This document shows positions 14,869 to 22,228 of a stretch of 28,060 bases of DNA, in pieces. The notes under the pieces were generated by a model. It did not search any database, was not told where the DNA came from, and saw nothing but the letters and a program-made list of their open reading frames with translations. Source of the DNA: Metarhizobium sp039808465 (GTDB lineage Bacteria; Pseudomonadota; Alphaproteobacteria; Rhizobiales; Rhizobiaceae). The DNA lies in NCBI GenBank assembly GCA_039808465.1, contig JBDHTA010000039.1:1-28060 (forward strand). Direction: 5' to 3'. Both the position numbers and the translations under genes were made by a program. The stretch's first letter is position 1. Every line of letters starts with the position of its first letter.

Positions 14869-15930
14869 TCAATCGCGGATGGCGAGAAGATCGGCGGCGG
14901 CGAAGCGCAGCGTCACGGTTTCGCCGGTCTGCGGCGGCTTCACGCCGGGGCTGTTGAACATGTCGAAGGAAATCACCGTGCCGCCGACATCCATGCGGGT
15001 GCGGATGACCGAGCCGAGGAAGTGCGCCGAGATCACCGTGCCCGTCAGCGCCGTATCGCCGGGCGCCGTCGGCGAGAGCGAACCGGCTTCGGGGCGCAGC
15101 GCCAGCGGCACCGTATCGCCGCCTTTGAGGCCGGAGAGCGATTGCTTCAGCGTCACATCCTGACCGCCGATGGAAACGCGGCCGGAGGCAGGGTCGATCA
15201 CCTTGGCGTCGATCATGTTCAGCGTGCCGACGAAGGAGGCGACGAAGCGGGTGGCGGGCGAATTGTAGATCTCGTAAGGGCTGCCGATCTGGTCGGCGCG
15301 GCCCGCATTCATCACGACGATTCGATCGGAGATCGACAGCGCCTCTTCCTGATCGTGGGTGACGAAAACGGTGGTGATGCCGAGCTTCTGCTGGATCAGG
15401 CGGATTTCCTCGCGCAGCGACACGCGGATCTTGGCGTCGAGCGCCGATAGCGGCTCATCGAGCAGCAGGAGTTGCGGCTTGACGGCGAGCGCCCGGGCCA
15501 GCGCCACGCGCTGCTGCTGGCCGCCGGACATCTGGTAGGGATAGCGGTCGGCCAGATGCTCGAGGCGGATCAGCGACAGCATCTCCGTCACCCGGGCATC
15601 GATATCGGCCTTGGACATGCCCGCGACCTTCAGGCCGAAGGCGACGTTGTCGCGCACGTTCATGTTGGGAAACAGGGCGTAGGCCTGGAACACCATGCCG
15701 ATATTGCGCTGGTTGGGCTTCAGCGGCCGCTGGTCCTTGCCGTTGATGGTGAGCCGCCCGCCGCTCGGCTTTTCGAAACCGGCGATCATGCGCAGGATGG
15801 TGGTCTTGCCGCAGCCGGAGGGACCGAGGAAGGAGACGAATTCGCCCTTCTCGATCGCCATGTTGAAGTTGTGCACGACCTGAACCGGGCCGAAGGATTT
15901 CTGGATGTTATCGAGGATCAGAAACGACAT
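14869..15930 (-). CDS. ABC transporter ATP-binding protein (PotA-like)
   Basis: This is the ATPase of the importer encoded at 15942-18790, with 353 residues. It has Walker A GPSGCGKT at 36-43, the Q-loop in NIGMVFQAYALFPNM, the signature MSGGQQQRVALARALA, Walker B LLLLDEPLSALD and the H-loop VFVTHDQEEAL. The C-terminal third (from about 240) is a TOBE-like regulatory domain with LALRPEAGSL and a run of short beta-strands, as in PotA/FbpC/UgpC proteins. The ATG at 15930 follows GAAGG and lies 11 bases after the permease stop. The polyamine/iron/phosphonate class is clear. The exact substrate is not shown, and the divergent enzymes argue for an amine. Confidence 0.9.
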   Translation of the reverse strand: MSFLILDNIQKSFGPVQVVHNFNMAIEKGEFVSFLGPSGCGKTTILRMIAGFEKPSGGRLTINGKDQRPLKPNQRNIGMVFQAYALFPNMNVRDNVAFGLKVAGMSKADIDARVTEMLSLIRLEHLADRYPYQMSGGQQQRVALARALAVKPQLLLLDEPLSALDAKIRVSLREEIRLIQQKLGITTVFVTHDQEEALSISDRIVVMNAGRADQIGSPYEIYNSPATRFVASFVGTLNMIDAKVIDPASGRVSIGGQDVTLKQSLSGLKGGDTVPLALRPEAGSLSPTAPGDTALTGTVISAHFLGSVIRTRMDVGGTVISFDMFNSPGVKPPQTGETVTLRFAAADLLAIRD

Positions 15931-15941
15931 GGGCCTTCACT

Positions 15942-16730
15942 TTACGCCTTCGCGGGCGACATTTTCGAGAAACGGGTGGCGAGATTGAGCAGGCCCATGC
16001 TCGCCCAGGTGATCGCGAAGGCGATCACGGCAAGCGCGGCCGGTTCATACGCCTTGTTGGCGCCGACGAGCTGGAGATAGGGGCCGAAGGCCGGGCGGTT
16101 CAAAAGCGCCGCCATGGTGAATTCCCCCATCACGATGGCGAGCGTGATGAAGGCGCCCGACAGCACGCCGCTGATGACGTTCGGAAAGATGCAGCGGAAC
16201 AGGATGGTGCCCCAGCCAGCACCGAGGCTTTCGGCGGCTTCCGTCAGCGTGCGCACGTCGATGGCGCGCATGGCGGTATCGACGGCGCGGTACATATAGG
16301 GCAGCGACAGCGTGATATAGGCGATGACAAGCAGGATGTTCGTGCCCATGGTCGAGCCGGTCAGCGGCAGGAAGGAGGACGAATTATACAGGCGCAGATA
16401 GCCGAAGACGATGACGATGGCCGGAATGACCAGCGGCATCAGGGTGATGAACTCCACCACCTGCCGCATCTGCGGCAGGCGCAGGCGCACCCAGTAGGCC
16501 GTCGGCACCACCAGCGCCATGCCGAAGACGATGGTCATCAGCGCCATCATCATCGAGAAGCTGAAGGTCTGGTGGAACTGCGTGTCGGAGAAGACCGATT
16601 TGAAGGCGTCGAAGCTGTATTCGCCACGGCGCATGCGCATCGAGAATTCCACCGTGCCGATCAGCGGCACGAAGAAATACACGGCTCCGATAAGGACGGC
16701 GGCCCAGGCGCCGAAACGTTGCAAGGTCAT
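15942..16730 (-). CDS. ABC transporter permease (PotC-like)
   Basis: This is a 262-residue inner-membrane permease with about six membrane helices; the first is at residues 8-27 (AWAAVLIGAVYFFVPLIGTV). The EAA loop for ATPase docking is TLTEAAESLGAGWGTILFRCIFPN. The ATG at 16730 overlaps the upstream permease's TGA by four bases (ATGA), so the start is secure even though the frame is open far upstream inside the neighbouring gene. PotC-like permeases pair with a PotB-like one, as here. The substrate is inferred from the regulon. Confidence 0.9.
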   Translation of the reverse strand: MTLQRFGAWAAVLIGAVYFFVPLIGTVEFSMRMRRGEYSFDAFKSVFSDTQFHQTFSFSMMMALMTIVFGMALVVPTAYWVRLRLPQMRQVVEFITLMPLVIPAIVIVFGYLRLYNSSSFLPLTGSTMGTNILLVIAYITLSLPYMYRAVDTAMRAIDVRTLTEAAESLGAGWGTILFRCIFPNVISGVLSGAFITLAIVMGEFTMAALLNRPAFGPYLQLVGANKAYEPAALAVIAFAITWASMGLLNLATRFSKMSPAKA

Positions 16731-17614
16731 TTCTGCCACCGTTCGGCGCGCATGCGCAGCACGAGATAAAGGACGTTGGAAACGCCGGTGATGACGATCA
16801 TGCCGAGCGCGATCGCATAGCCGAGGTTGGGATTGTGCAGCACGTCGCCGCGAATCTGCGCGTAGAGCAGGATCGGCACGATGTTGAGCGAGCTTCCGGT
16901 CAGCGCAAAGGCGGTCGCGACGGCGCCGAAGGCGTTGGCGAACAGCAGAAGCGCCGTGCCGAGCAGGCTCGGCCACAGGATCGGCAGCGCCACCATGGTC
17001 CAGTACTGGCGGGTGTTGGCGCCCAGCACTTCGGCCGCCTCGCGCCATTCCTTCTTCATGCCGTCGAGGGCAGGGGTCAGGATCAGCACCATCAGCGGGA
17101 TCTGGAAGAAGAGATAGGTCAGCGTCAGCCCGAGGAAGGAGAGCAGGTTGAAGCCGGTGCTGTAGAGATTGAAGCCGAAGACCTCGCGCAGCAGCACCGT
17201 CACCAGGCCGGTGCGGCCAAGCGTCGCCAGAAAGGCGAAGGCGAGCGGCACGCCCGCGAAATTGGAGGCGACGCCGGAAAAGGTCAGGAGGCCGGAGCGC
17301 ACCCAGCCGGGCAAGCCGCCCAGCACCACCGCCCATGCCAGCATGAAGCCGATCAGCGCGCCGCCGATGGCGGAAGCCAGCGAAATGCGGATGCTGATCC
17401 AGTAGGCGCTGAGGATCGTGGGCGTGAACAGGTCGCCGATGTTCTTGAAGGTGAACTGGCCATCGGGCGTGAAAAAGGCGCCGACCACCAGGTACAGCGT
17501 CGGGGCGATGAGGAACAGCAGGGCGAAGATCATGAAGGGCGCGATACCCAGCCAGTCGATCACCTTGTCCCTGTCTATGGCCGATGCGGCGGCCGGTGGT
17601 GTGGAAGCGGTCAT
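16727..17614 (-). CDS. ABC transporter permease (PotB-like)
   Basis: This is a 295-residue inner-membrane permease with an Ala/Pro-rich N-terminal tail, first helix at about residues 22-46 (LGIAPFMIFALLFLIAPTLYLVV), and five further helices. The EAA loop is EWREAAEVLGANTRQYWTMVALPILWP. It follows the binding-protein gene by 69 bases, which contain a perfect 12-bp hairpin. It is translationally coupled to the second permease. The protein belongs to the PotB/AfuB-like group. No substrate-specific feature is visible. Confidence 0.9.
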   Translation of the reverse strand: MTASTPPAAASAIDRDKVIDWLGIAPFMIFALLFLIAPTLYLVVGAFFTPDGQFTFKNIGDLFTPTILSAYWISIRISLASAIGGALIGFMLAWAVVLGGLPGWVRSGLLTFSGVASNFAGVPLAFAFLATLGRTGLVTVLLREVFGFNLYSTGFNLLSFLGLTLTYLFFQIPLMVLILTPALDGMKKEWREAAEVLGANTRQYWTMVALPILWPSLLGTALLLFANAFGAVATAFALTGSSLNIVPILLYAQIRGDVLHNPNLGYAIALGMIVITGVSNVLYLVLRMRAERWQK

Positions 17615-17646
17615 CAGGAAACCCGACGGAATGAATGCGGAAAATT

Positions 17647-17676
17647 GCCTCTCCGCCCCATGATGGGCGGAGAGGC
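17647..17676 (-). promoter_or_regulatory. Strong hairpin between binding-protein and permease genes (attenuator-like)
   Basis: GCCTCTCCGCCC (17647-17658) pairs perfectly with GGGCGGAGAGGC (17665-17676) around a 6-base loop. On the minus strand it begins 7 bases after the binding-protein stop and is followed by AATTTT. It probably acts as a partial terminator or 3' stabiliser that keeps the binding protein in excess over the channel. Confidence 0.65.
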
Positions 17677-17683
17677 GGCGATG

Positions 17684-18790
17684 TTACTTCACGTCGGCGC
17701 CGACGACGGAATCCCAGTTCTTGGTGATGACTTCCTTGGAAGCGGCCTGCTCTTCCAGCGTCGGGAACTTCGCCGCTTCATAGGCGGCGGCAGGCGGCAT
17801 CTTGTCGAGCAGCTCCTGCGGGATCTTGCCGTTCTTGGCGAGATCGTTGAAGCGGATCGGGTGGCAATAGCCCTTCAGCCACAGAAGCTGGCCTTCGTCG
17901 GAATAGATATGTTCCATCCACAGCTTTGCCGCGTTCGGATGCGGGGCGTAGGCCGAGATCGCCTGCACGTAGACGCCTGCGACGACGCCGGTGGCGGGAA
18001 CCACGACCTCATAGGGCGGGTTGCCGTTCAGGCTTTCGCCCCAGGACAGGCCGTTATAGTCCCAGGCGATGACGATGGGCGTGCTGCCCTGCGCGAAAGG
18101 CGCGGCCTTGCCGACGACCGGCACGAAATTGCCCTTCTTGTTCAGCTCGGAGAAGAACTTCAGGCCTTCTTCGCCCGCCTTGGCGGAATCGCCGTTCGCA
18201 GCGGAAAGACCGGCGGCATAGACGCCCTGCACGGCCTGGTTCGCCGTGCGCGGATCGCCCGCCAGCGACACCATGTTGGCGTAGTCGTCCTTCAGCAGAT
18301 CCGGCCAGTCCTTCGGCGCTTCGCCGGTGACCAGATCCTTGTTCACGAAGAAGGCGAGAACGCCATAGTAATCGCCGTACCAGTGGCCCTCGGCATCCTT
18401 GGCTTCGTCCGGAATCGAATCCCAGGTGGAAACCTTGTAGGGCTGGAGCAGGCCTTCGGCCTTGGCGGAGGGGCCGAAGGACAGGCCGACGTCGATCACG
18501 TCGGGAGCCTGCGGGCCGGTATTGCCCTTGTTGGCCTTGATTGCCTCGATTTCATCGCCGGAGCTGGCGTCGGGGTTCAGCTCGTTGACCTCGATGCCGT
18601 ATTTTTCCTTGAAGGTGGAGATCATCTCACCGTAATTGCACCAGCTATGCGGCAGGGCGATCGTGGTCAGCGAGCCCTCCTTCTTGGCGGCGTCGATCAG
18701 CTCCTGGCTCGGCTCGGCGGCGGCCACGGCGCTCATGGCGACCATGATCGCGGTCGAGAGCGAAAGCAGTCGGGACATATGCGAGATCAC
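17684..18790 (-). CDS. ABC transporter substrate-binding protein, family 1 (PotD/AfuA-like)
   Basis: This is a periplasmic receptor of 368 residues with a Sec signal peptide: basic SHMSRL, hydrophobic LSTAIMVAMSAV, and a cleavage site near AAA-EPS at about residue 25. The mature part starts SQELIDAAKKEGSLTTIALP, a common opening of family 1 binding proteins, and continues with a WCNYGEMISTFKEKYGIEV first-strand region and IVIAWDYNGLSWGESL in the second lobe. The start codon is GTG at 18790, chosen because GGAGAA lies just upstream; an in-frame ATG at 18778 is the alternative. A hairpin lies 20 bases upstream. The gene follows the RpiR regulator on the same strand. Iron-binding tyrosine pairs typical of FbpA were not recognised. 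The ligand is probably an amine, by context only. Confidence 0.87.
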   Translation of the reverse strand: MISHMSRLLSLSTAIMVAMSAVAAAEPSQELIDAAKKEGSLTTIALPHSWCNYGEMISTFKEKYGIEVNELNPDASSGDEIEAIKANKGNTGPQAPDVIDVGLSFGPSAKAEGLLQPYKVSTWDSIPDEAKDAEGHWYGDYYGVLAFFVNKDLVTGEAPKDWPDLLKDDYANMVSLAGDPRTANQAVQGVYAAGLSAANGDSAKAGEEGLKFFSELNKKGNFVPVVGKAAPFAQGSTPIVIAWDYNGLSWGESLNGNPPYEVVVPATGVVAGVYVQAISAYAPHPNAAKLWMEHIYSDEGQLLWLKGYCHPIRFNDLAKNGKIPQELLDKMPPAAAYEAAKFPTLEEQAASKEVITKNWDSVVGADVK

Positions 18791-18809
18791 TGTGTTCTCC
18801 TTCGGTTTT

Positions 18810-18826
18810 CAGCGTCCGCGACGCTG
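18810..18826 (-). promoter_or_regulatory. Tight leader hairpin upstream of the binding-protein gene
   Basis: CAGCGTC (18810-18816) and GACGCTG (18820-18826) form a perfect 7-bp stem with a 3-base loop. On the minus strand it lies in the 94-base gap between the RpiR gene and the binding-protein GTG, about 8 bases before the ribosome site. It may act as a 5' stabiliser or mark a processing point. Confidence 0.4.
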
Positions 18827-18884
18827 GTAACGGGTTTGCATGAAGCGTTTGTGACGGTCTGTGTGGATGGGTGCCTGTCCGTGA

Positions 18885-19802
18885 TCATCCGCGGTTCGGG
18901 CGCGGCGCGTCGGTCTCCTCTTCGGGTTGGGCGGATGGCTTGCGGAAAAGCCGGGTCTGGCCGAACAGGCTTTCCAGCGTCTTCATGCGCGCGCGTGTCT
19001 CTTCCCAGTTGCGGCTCTGGACGGCTTCGATCAGCGCCTCGACCACGAACAGCGTCACCACGGAGGAATCCCAGGCCGAGGGGGCCTCGATTTCCATGCG
19101 GAAGGTGTGGGCGGCGTATTTCGCGACCGGCGATGTCCAGGTATCGGTGAAGAGTATGATGACTCCGCCCTGCTTGCGGGTCATTTCCGCCAGCGTCACG
19201 AAATCGGCCTCGTAGCGGCGGATGTCGAACATCACCAGCACGTCGCCGGGGCTCATGTTCAGCGCATATTGCGGCCAGGCGCTGGCGCGCGGCGCAATCA
19301 GCGTCACACCCGGGCGGATGACCTGCATATGCGTGAAGAAGTAATCCGCCAGCGCGCTGGTGATGCGGCCCCCGACGAAATGCAGGCGGCGCTGCGGCTC
19401 CGACAGCAGGCTGGCGGCGGCATCGAAGCTTGCCGTGTCGAGATCGGCGAGCGTCTGGCGCATATTGGCCGTGACCGCGTCGGCGAAGCGGTTCAGCACA
19501 TGGCCGCCCGGCGCGTTCGCCGCCCAGCGGTCGTGCTTGGCAATGGGGTTGGAAAGGGTTGCCTCCAGCTCGCCGTGCAGGCTTGCCTGAAATTCCGGAT
19601 AGCCCTTGAAGCCGAGCTTCTGCACCATGCGCGCCACCGTCGGCGTCGAGACGCCGGCGTTTTCCGCGACCGTGGTGATGGAGCCGAGACCGGACACGGG
19701 ATAGTTTTCCAGCAGGCTGCCCGCCAGCTGTTTTTCCGCGCGCGTCAGGTCGCCGTACCGCGCACGGATCACGTCCGAAACGGTTTTCGTCTTCTGTGGC
19801 AA
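18885..19802 (-). CDS. RpiR/MurR-family transcriptional regulator (HTH plus SIS domain)
   Basis: This is a 305-residue regulator. The N-terminal helix-turn-helix domain (about 1-80) has ITTVAENAGVSTPTVARMVQKLGFKGYPEF. The C-terminal SIS ligand-binding domain (about 125-260) has LHFVGGRITSALADYFFTHM and SPGDVLVMFDIRRYEADFV. SIS domains usually sense phosphosugars, but many RpiR proteins in alphaproteobacteria sit beside amine and amino-acid genes. The start is a TTG at 19802 preceded by GGGGAA; no in-frame ATG lies nearby and a GTG ten codons in would trim only the flexible tail. It sits between the ABC importer (same strand) and the amidohydrolase-ligase-dehydrogenase operon (opposite strand), so it probably controls both. 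Two palindromes upstream are candidate sites. Confidence 0.88.
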   Translation of the reverse strand: MPQKTKTVSDVIRARYGDLTRAEKQLAGSLLENYPVSGLGSITTVAENAGVSTPTVARMVQKLGFKGYPEFQASLHGELEATLSNPIAKHDRWAANAPGGHVLNRFADAVTANMRQTLADLDTASFDAAASLLSEPQRRLHFVGGRITSALADYFFTHMQVIRPGVTLIAPRASAWPQYALNMSPGDVLVMFDIRRYEADFVTLAEMTRKQGGVIILFTDTWTSPVAKYAAHTFRMEIEAPSAWDSSVVTLFVVEALIEAVQSRNWEETRARMKTLESLFGQTRLFRKPSAQPEEETDAPRPNRG

Positions 19803-19831
19803 TGCACTTCCCCTATTCCGGTCTTTGCCGG

Positions 19832-19845
19832 ATTTTCCCGAAAAT
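19832..19845. promoter_or_regulatory. Candidate RpiR operator 1
   Basis: ATTTTC-CC-GAAAAT is a perfect dyad 30 bases upstream of the RpiR TTG start. RpiR-family sites usually combine GAAA and TTTC half-sites. Its position suits autoregulation and control of the importer. Confidence 0.4.
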
Positions 19846-19881
19846 TAACACATGGAGAGGCGGGGGAGTCAATCGGATTAT

Positions 19882-19897
19882 TGAAAAGAAAATTTCA
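19882..19897. promoter_or_regulatory. Candidate RpiR operator 2
   Basis: TGAAA-N6-TTTCA, with an A/T-only centre except for one G, lies just upstream of a TTGACA box and about 95 bases before the amidohydrolase start. The TGAAA/TTTCA arrangement is typical of RpiR-family sites, so it probably controls the plus-strand operon. Confidence 0.45.
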
Positions 19898-19905
19898 GTT
19901 TACGG

Positions 19906-19934
19906 TTGACAGAGGGGGCATCGTGAAGAATTCT
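19906..19934 (+). promoter_or_regulatory. Possible promoter of the amidohydrolase operon
   Basis: A perfect TTGACA (19906-19911) is followed after 17 bases by AATTCT (19929-19934), a weak -10 with 3/6 matches. It would give a leader of about 50 bases. The weak -10 suits a regulated promoter, but the call is uncertain. Confidence 0.3.
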
Positions 19935-19992
19935 CTTCGCCGTTCGCGGCCCGGAATGGCGGCGGCCGGGGTCTTTTCATTCGGGAGTTGCA

Positions 19993-20745
19993 ATGCTGAC
20001 GCAAGCAGAGGGCGATCCCGTCGCCGTCGAGAATCCGCAAGGCAAGGGATCGGTGCTGATCATCTGCGAGCATGCCTCGCGGGTGTTGCCGGAGCGGCTG
20101 GGAACGCTCGGTCTTTCGCCGGAAGCGCTGGCCAGCCATATCGCCTGGGATCCGGGCGCTCTGGCGGTGGCGCGCAGGATGGCGGCGAGCCTCGATGCGG
20201 TGCTGGTGTCCCAGCGCTTTTCCCGCCTTGCCTATGATTGCAACCGCCCGCCGGAAGCCCCCGGCGCCATGCCCGCCGTCAGCGAGGTCTACGAGGTTCC
20301 CGGCAATCGCGATCTGACGCAGGCCGAGCGGGACGAGCGCACGCAGGCGCTCTACATTCCCTTTCATGCGCGCATCGGGGAGATCATCGCGGCGCGCAAG
20401 GCGGCGGGGCGGCAGACGGTCATCGTCACCATGCACAGTTTCACGCCCGTCTATATGGGCGTTCAGCGCGCCGTCGAACTCGGCATATTGCATGACGAGG
20501 ACAGCCGTCTGGCCGATGCCATGCTCGCCGCCGCCGAGGGAACGGCGCTTTACCGTATCGCCCGCAACGAGCCCTATGGACCGGCGGACGGCGTGACGCA
20601 TACGCTGAAACTGCACGGCCTTGCCCATGATCTGCCGAATGTGATGATCGAATTGCGCAACGACCTGATCGCCGACGAGGAGGGGCAGAGTGTTGCCGCT
20701 GATTTCCTGACCGGGCTGCTGCAAGCGGGCATTCCGGCGCTTTGA
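19993..20745 (+). CDS. N-formylglutamate amidohydrolase family protein, possible gamma-glutamyl amide hydrolase
   Basis: This is a 250-residue zinc-dependent hydrolase of the HutG2/N-formylglutamate amidohydrolase family. Conserved features are IICEHASRVLPE near residue 23, DPGALAVARRMA, the FSRLAYDCNRPPE segment, TMHSFTPVYMG with its metal-site histidine, and the C-terminal VMIELRNDLI. The known family reaction removes formate from N-formylglutamate, but no histidine-degradation gene is nearby. Being the first gene of an operon with a glutamine-synthetase-like ligase and two dehydrogenases suggests that it hydrolyses a gamma-glutamyl amide to release glutamate. That role is an inference. The ATG at 19993 follows GGGAG by 5 bases. 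The stop is 67 bases before the ligase gene. Confidence 0.82.
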   Translation: MLTQAEGDPVAVENPQGKGSVLIICEHASRVLPERLGTLGLSPEALASHIAWDPGALAVARRMAASLDAVLVSQRFSRLAYDCNRPPEAPGAMPAVSEVYEVPGNRDLTQAERDERTQALYIPFHARIGEIIAARKAAGRQTVIVTMHSFTPVYMGVQRAVELGILHDEDSRLADAMLAAAEGTALYRIARNEPYGPADGVTHTLKLHGLAHDLPNVMIELRNDLIADEEGQSVAADFLTGLLQAGIPAL

Positions 20746-20812
20746 TATTTCGCCTGAGGGCGCAAACGACAAACGACCGGGCGCAAGTCCCGGCGCTCCA
20801 GAGGGATAGACG

Positions 20813-22183
20813 ATGAGCATGACCTATACGTTCGAGGATCTGAAGAAGGATGTCGCCGAGGGGCGCATCGACACGGTGCTGGCCTGTCAGGTGGATATGC
20901 AGGGCCGGTTGATCGGCAAGCGCTTCCAGGCGGAATTCTTCGTGGAAAGCGCATGGGAGGAAACCCATAGCTGCAACTACCTGCTGGCGACCGACATGGA
21001 GATGGAAACGGTTCCCGGCTACAAGGCGACGAGCTGGGAAAAGGGCTATGGCGATTACGTCATGAAGCCGGATCTCTCCACGCTGCGCCGCATTCCCTGG
21101 CTGGAGGGCACGGCGCTGGTGCTGTGCGACATGCTCGACCACCACACCCATGAGGACGTGCCACATTCGCCGCGCGCGGTGCTGAAAAAGCAGATCAGGC
21201 GGCTGGAAGCGATGGGCATGAAGGCCTTCATGGCCACCGAACTGGAATTTTTCCTGTTCGACCAGAGCTATGACGCGCTGCATGCGGCGGGCTACCGCAA
21301 CATGAAGCTCGCCAGCCCCTATAACGAGGATTATCACATCTTCCAGACCACCAAGGAAGAGGATGTGATGCGCGCCATCCGCAAGGGCTTGCAGGGCGCG
21401 GGCATTCCGGTGGAAAATTCCAAGGGCGAGGCGTCGGCCGGTCAGGAAGAAATCAATGTGCGCTATGCCGACGCGCTGACCATGGCCGACCGCCATTCGA
21501 TCATCAAGAACGGCTGCAAGGAAATCGCCTTCCTCAAGGGCAAGGCGATCACGTTTCTGGCCAAGTGGAGCTATACGGCGGCGGGCAGCTCCTCGCATAT
21601 TCACCAGTCGCTGTGGTCGCTGGACGGCAAGACCTCGCTGTTCCACGATCCCGAAGACAAGCACGGCATGTCGGAGCTGATGCGGCATTACACGGCCGGG
21701 CTTCTCGCCCATGCCAGCGAGATCACCTATTTCCTCGCGCCCTATATCAACTCCTACAAGCGGTTCATGGCCGGAACCTTCGCGCCGACCAAGGCCGTCT
21801 GGAGCCTCGACAACCGCACCGCCGGTTACCGTCTCTGCGGCGAGGGCACCAAGGGCATCCGCGTCGAATGCCGCGTCGGCGGCTCCGATCTCAATCCCTA
21901 TCTCGCCATGGCGGCGCTGATCGCGGCGGGTATCGACGGCATCGAGCGGAAGCTGGCGCTGGAACCGGCCTTCGAGGGCGACGCCTATGGCGGCAAGGAT
22001 GTGCGCGAAATTCCGCACACGCTGCGCGAAGCCACTGTGGCGATGAAGGAATCGGCGATGCTGCGCGCCGCCTTCGGCGGCGAGGTGATCGATCACTACA
22101 CCCGCGCCGCCGAATGGGAGCAGGAAGAATACGACCGCCGCATCACCGACTGGGAAGTGGCGCGGGGTTTCGAAAGGGCGTAA
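20813..22183 (+). CDS. Glutamine-synthetase-like gamma-glutamyl-amine ligase
   Basis: This is a 456-residue GSI-fold ligase that probably joins glutamate to a primary amine using ATP. Metal and glutamate residues are kept: E143 and E145 (ATELEFF), E207 and E212/E213 (GEASAGQEEI), H262 (GSSSHIHQS), R316 (NSYKRF), R335 (DNRTA), E352 and R354 (VECR). The features that handle ammonium in GlnA are missing: the DGSS loop with Asp50 is not seen near the N-terminus, and the flap Glu327 (GYEAP in GlnA) is Phe here (GTFAP, F323). The adenylylation Tyr loop is also absent. These changes are shared by PuuA-type gamma-glutamyl-polyamine synthetases. The start follows AGAGGGA. Neighbouring alcohol and aldehyde dehydrogenases point to an amino alcohol such as ethanolamine, but the amine is not proven. 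Confidence 0.85.
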   Translation: MSMTYTFEDLKKDVAEGRIDTVLACQVDMQGRLIGKRFQAEFFVESAWEETHSCNYLLATDMEMETVPGYKATSWEKGYGDYVMKPDLSTLRRIPWLEGTALVLCDMLDHHTHEDVPHSPRAVLKKQIRRLEAMGMKAFMATELEFFLFDQSYDALHAAGYRNMKLASPYNEDYHIFQTTKEEDVMRAIRKGLQGAGIPVENSKGEASAGQEEINVRYADALTMADRHSIIKNGCKEIAFLKGKAITFLAKWSYTAAGSSSHIHQSLWSLDGKTSLFHDPEDKHGMSELMRHYTAGLLAHASEITYFLAPYINSYKRFMAGTFAPTKAVWSLDNRTAGYRLCGEGTKGIRVECRVGGSDLNPYLAMAALIAAGIDGIERKLALEPAFEGDAYGGKDVREIPHTLREATVAMKESAMLRAAFGGEVIDHYTRAAEWEQEEYDRRITDWEVARGFERA

Positions 22184-22228
22184 GGCATTTCGCCATGCCG
22201 CCGATAGTTTTGACAACGAGGTTTGATC

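Noticed and set aside
14869..18790. A true spermidine/putrescine transporter (PotABCD)
   Set aside because: The family type fits, but the receptor does not show a recognisable PotD polyamine pocket and the linked enzymes suggest a different amine. The substrate is left open.
16835..19150. A 771-residue plus-strand open frame opposite the ABC importer and RpiR genes
   Set aside because: It has low-complexity His/Gln/Arg composition and lies over real permease, receptor and regulator genes. No recognisable domain.
20813..22183. Housekeeping glutamine synthetase (glnA)
   Set aside because: It lacks the DGSS loop, the flap Glu and the adenylylation tyrosine region, and it sits in a catabolic operon without glnB.
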